This document shows, piece by piece, positions 62,857 through 64,000 of a stretch of 64,000 nt of DNA; position 1 is the stretch's first letter; each line of letters starts with the position of its first letter. The translations under genes and the position numbers were made by a program. This DNA comes from Calliopsis andreniformis (Eukaryota > Arthropoda > Insecta > Hymenoptera > Andrenidae): positions 930,001 to 994,000 of the forward strand of contig NW_027480423.1 in the NCBI RefSeq assembly GCF_051401765.1, given 5' to 3'. The notes under the pieces were generated by a model. That model saw only the letters and a program-made list of their open reading frames with translations, did not search any database and had not been told where the DNA came from.

Positions 62857-64000
62857 GTCAACGCCCGAAGCATACAATACAAAATAAATGGAACAGTTTT
62901 TCCATGTATAAAACGAATAATTGCTACCAGTGTGAAAGTTATGGTCATTTCTACGTTCCGGGCAACCTAGGCTTCACCCTAGGGCGTTGTTTCACCAGTT
63001 CGAATAGTTTGGGCCTAAGAAGTGAACGCCAGAAGCATAAAATACAATATACATACAACAGTTTTTTCATCGTATAAAACGAATCATTGCAACCAGTATG
63101 AAAGTTATGGTCATTTCTACTTTCCGGGCATCCTAGGCTTCACCCTAGGGCGTTGTTCCACCAGATCGTACAGTTAGGGCCTAAGAAGTCAACGCCAGAA
63201 GCATCAAATACAGTATAAATATAACAGCTTTTCCATCGTCTAAAACGAATAATAGCAACCAGTGTGAAAGTTATGGTCATTTCTACGTTCCGGGCAACAT
63301 AGGCTTCACTCTAGGGCGTTGCTCCACCAGATCAAACAGTTAGGGCCTTAGATGTCAACGCCCGAAGCATAAAATACAAAATAAATAGAACAGTTTTTCC
63401 ATCGTATAAAACGAATAATTGCTACCGGTGTGAAAGTTATAGTCATTTCTACGTTCCGCGCAACCTAGGCTTCACTCTAGGGCGTTTCTCCACCAGACCA
63501 AATACATACGGCCTAAGAAGTCAACGCCAGAAGCTTAAAATACAATATAAATACAACAGCTTTTCCACTATATAAAATGAATATTTGCAAACAGTATGAA
63601 AGTAGTGGTCATTTCTACGTTCCGGGCAACCTAGGCTTCACTCTAGGGCGTCGCTCCACCACGTGGAATAGCTGCGACCTTAGAAGACATCGCCTGAAGC
63701 ATAAAATACAATAAAAATACAACAGTTTTGCCGTCGTAAAACAGGAATAATTGCAACCAGTCTGAAAGACATTGTCATTTCTACATTCCGGGCAAGCTAG
63801 GCTTCACTCTAGGGCGTTGCTACACCAGACCGAATAGTTAGGGCCTAAGAAGTCATCGCTAGAAGCATATAATACAATATAAATACAACAGTTTTTCCAT
63901 CGTATAAAACAAATAATTGCAACCAGTATGACAGTTAAGGTCGTTTCTGCGTTCCAGGCAACCTAGGCCTCACTCTAGGGCGTTGTTCCACCAGACCGAA
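62857..64000 (+). repeat. Duplicate of 59207-60350, running off the window
   Basis: Offset 3,650 bp. Shared markers: AATAAATGGAACAG, CACCAGTTCGAATAGTTTGGG, ATACATACAACAG, CATCGTCTAAAACG, CGTCGCTCCACCACGTGG and CAGTATGACAGTTAAGG. Differences seen: ACCAGTATG here against ACCGGTATG near 59446, and CTCTAGGGCG here against CTCTATGGCG near 59995. The match continues to the last base, so the true end lies outside. Confidence 0.9.

Larger units (their letters stand above)
1..64000 (+). repeat. Tandem satellite array, ~166 bp monomer, head-to-tail, ~386 units
   Basis: Every line of the window can be aligned to the same ~166 bp unit in the same orientation; I found no inverted unit and no unrelated insert. 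The landmarks GTTCCGGGCAACCTAGG, CCACCAGATCGAATAG and GAAGCATAAAATAC recur at 165-166 bp steps from end to end (for example AAATAGAACAG at 1, 166, 331 and 496). Monomers differ mostly by substitutions; length changes are mostly single-base, such as a shortened GGGCGTGCTCC near 16189 and GTGTGAAGTTATGG near 12656. This is the classic form of eukaryotic satellite DNA, typical of centromeric or other constitutive heterochromatin. The location on the chromosome is inference. Reading frames of 60-103 codons occur on both strands but are read-throughs of one to two monomers with no start context, no codon structure and no frame continuity, so no coding sequence is called anywhere. Species and family name cannot be given. 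Confidence 0.98.

Noticed and set aside
1..64000. CRISPR array
   Set aside because: The repeat is a continuous ~166 bp unit with graded variation, with no short direct repeat alternating with unique spacers and no cas genes.
1..64000. Assignment to a named satellite family or species from the ~166 bp length
   Set aside because: Several unrelated satellites in invertebrates and plants have similar lengths. I do not recognise this sequence with certainty and cannot run a database search.

Overview
The whole 64 kb window is one uninterrupted tandem satellite DNA array. A head-to-tail monomer of about 166 bp (165-166 in most units, about 386 units in total) fills it from the first base to the last. 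I see no protein-coding gene, RNA gene, transposon, CRISPR array or unique sequence. Open reading frames of 60-103 codons exist on both strands. They are chance read-throughs of one to two monomers in units that lost a stop, and 166 is not a multiple of 3, so no frame persists along the array. An array like this indicates a eukaryotic chromosome, most likely pericentromeric, centromeric or other heterochromatin. I cannot name the species or the satellite family from the sequence alone.

The monomer consensus I assembled by eye is about 41% GC. It has an AT-rich side (landmarks AATATAAATACAACAG, TATAAAACGAATAATTG) and a more GC-rich side (TACGTTCCGGGCAACCTAGG, CTAGGGCGTTG, CCACCAGATCGAATAG). 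CpG is not depleted in this consensus (7 seen, about 7 expected). A short dyad, CCTAG - 8 nt - CTAGG, sits near the middle. A distinct minority monomer class (TTTCGGCGTTTCGGGCAT ... CTGAGGCATTGC) recurs about 17 times and lacks this dyad.

Layout: 1-4650 is a left block containing an 11-monomer duplication and a perfect 498 bp (3-monomer) tandem duplication. Positions 4651-31947 and 32029-59325 are two near-identical copies of a very long superunit with a repeat offset of 27,378 bp (about 165 monomers), joined by an 81 bp junction. Positions 59326-61588 hold more diverged monomers. Positions 61589-64000 repeat the segment 58105-60350, shifted by 3,484 bp and then 3,650 bp because one extra monomer is present; this duplication runs off the window.

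Inside each superunit are older nested duplications: a dimer (332 bp) array, a 2,820 bp (17-monomer) tandem pair, and 12-, 26-, 28- and 31-monomer offsets. The order of events can partly be read. The 2,820 bp duplication and one conversion-like patch predate the 27.4 kb duplication, because both large copies carry them. A second, 122 bp patch is present in only one large copy and so postdates it. The most interesting signals are this layered history, the two patches whose apparent donors lie exactly two monomers away, and the minority monomer class.
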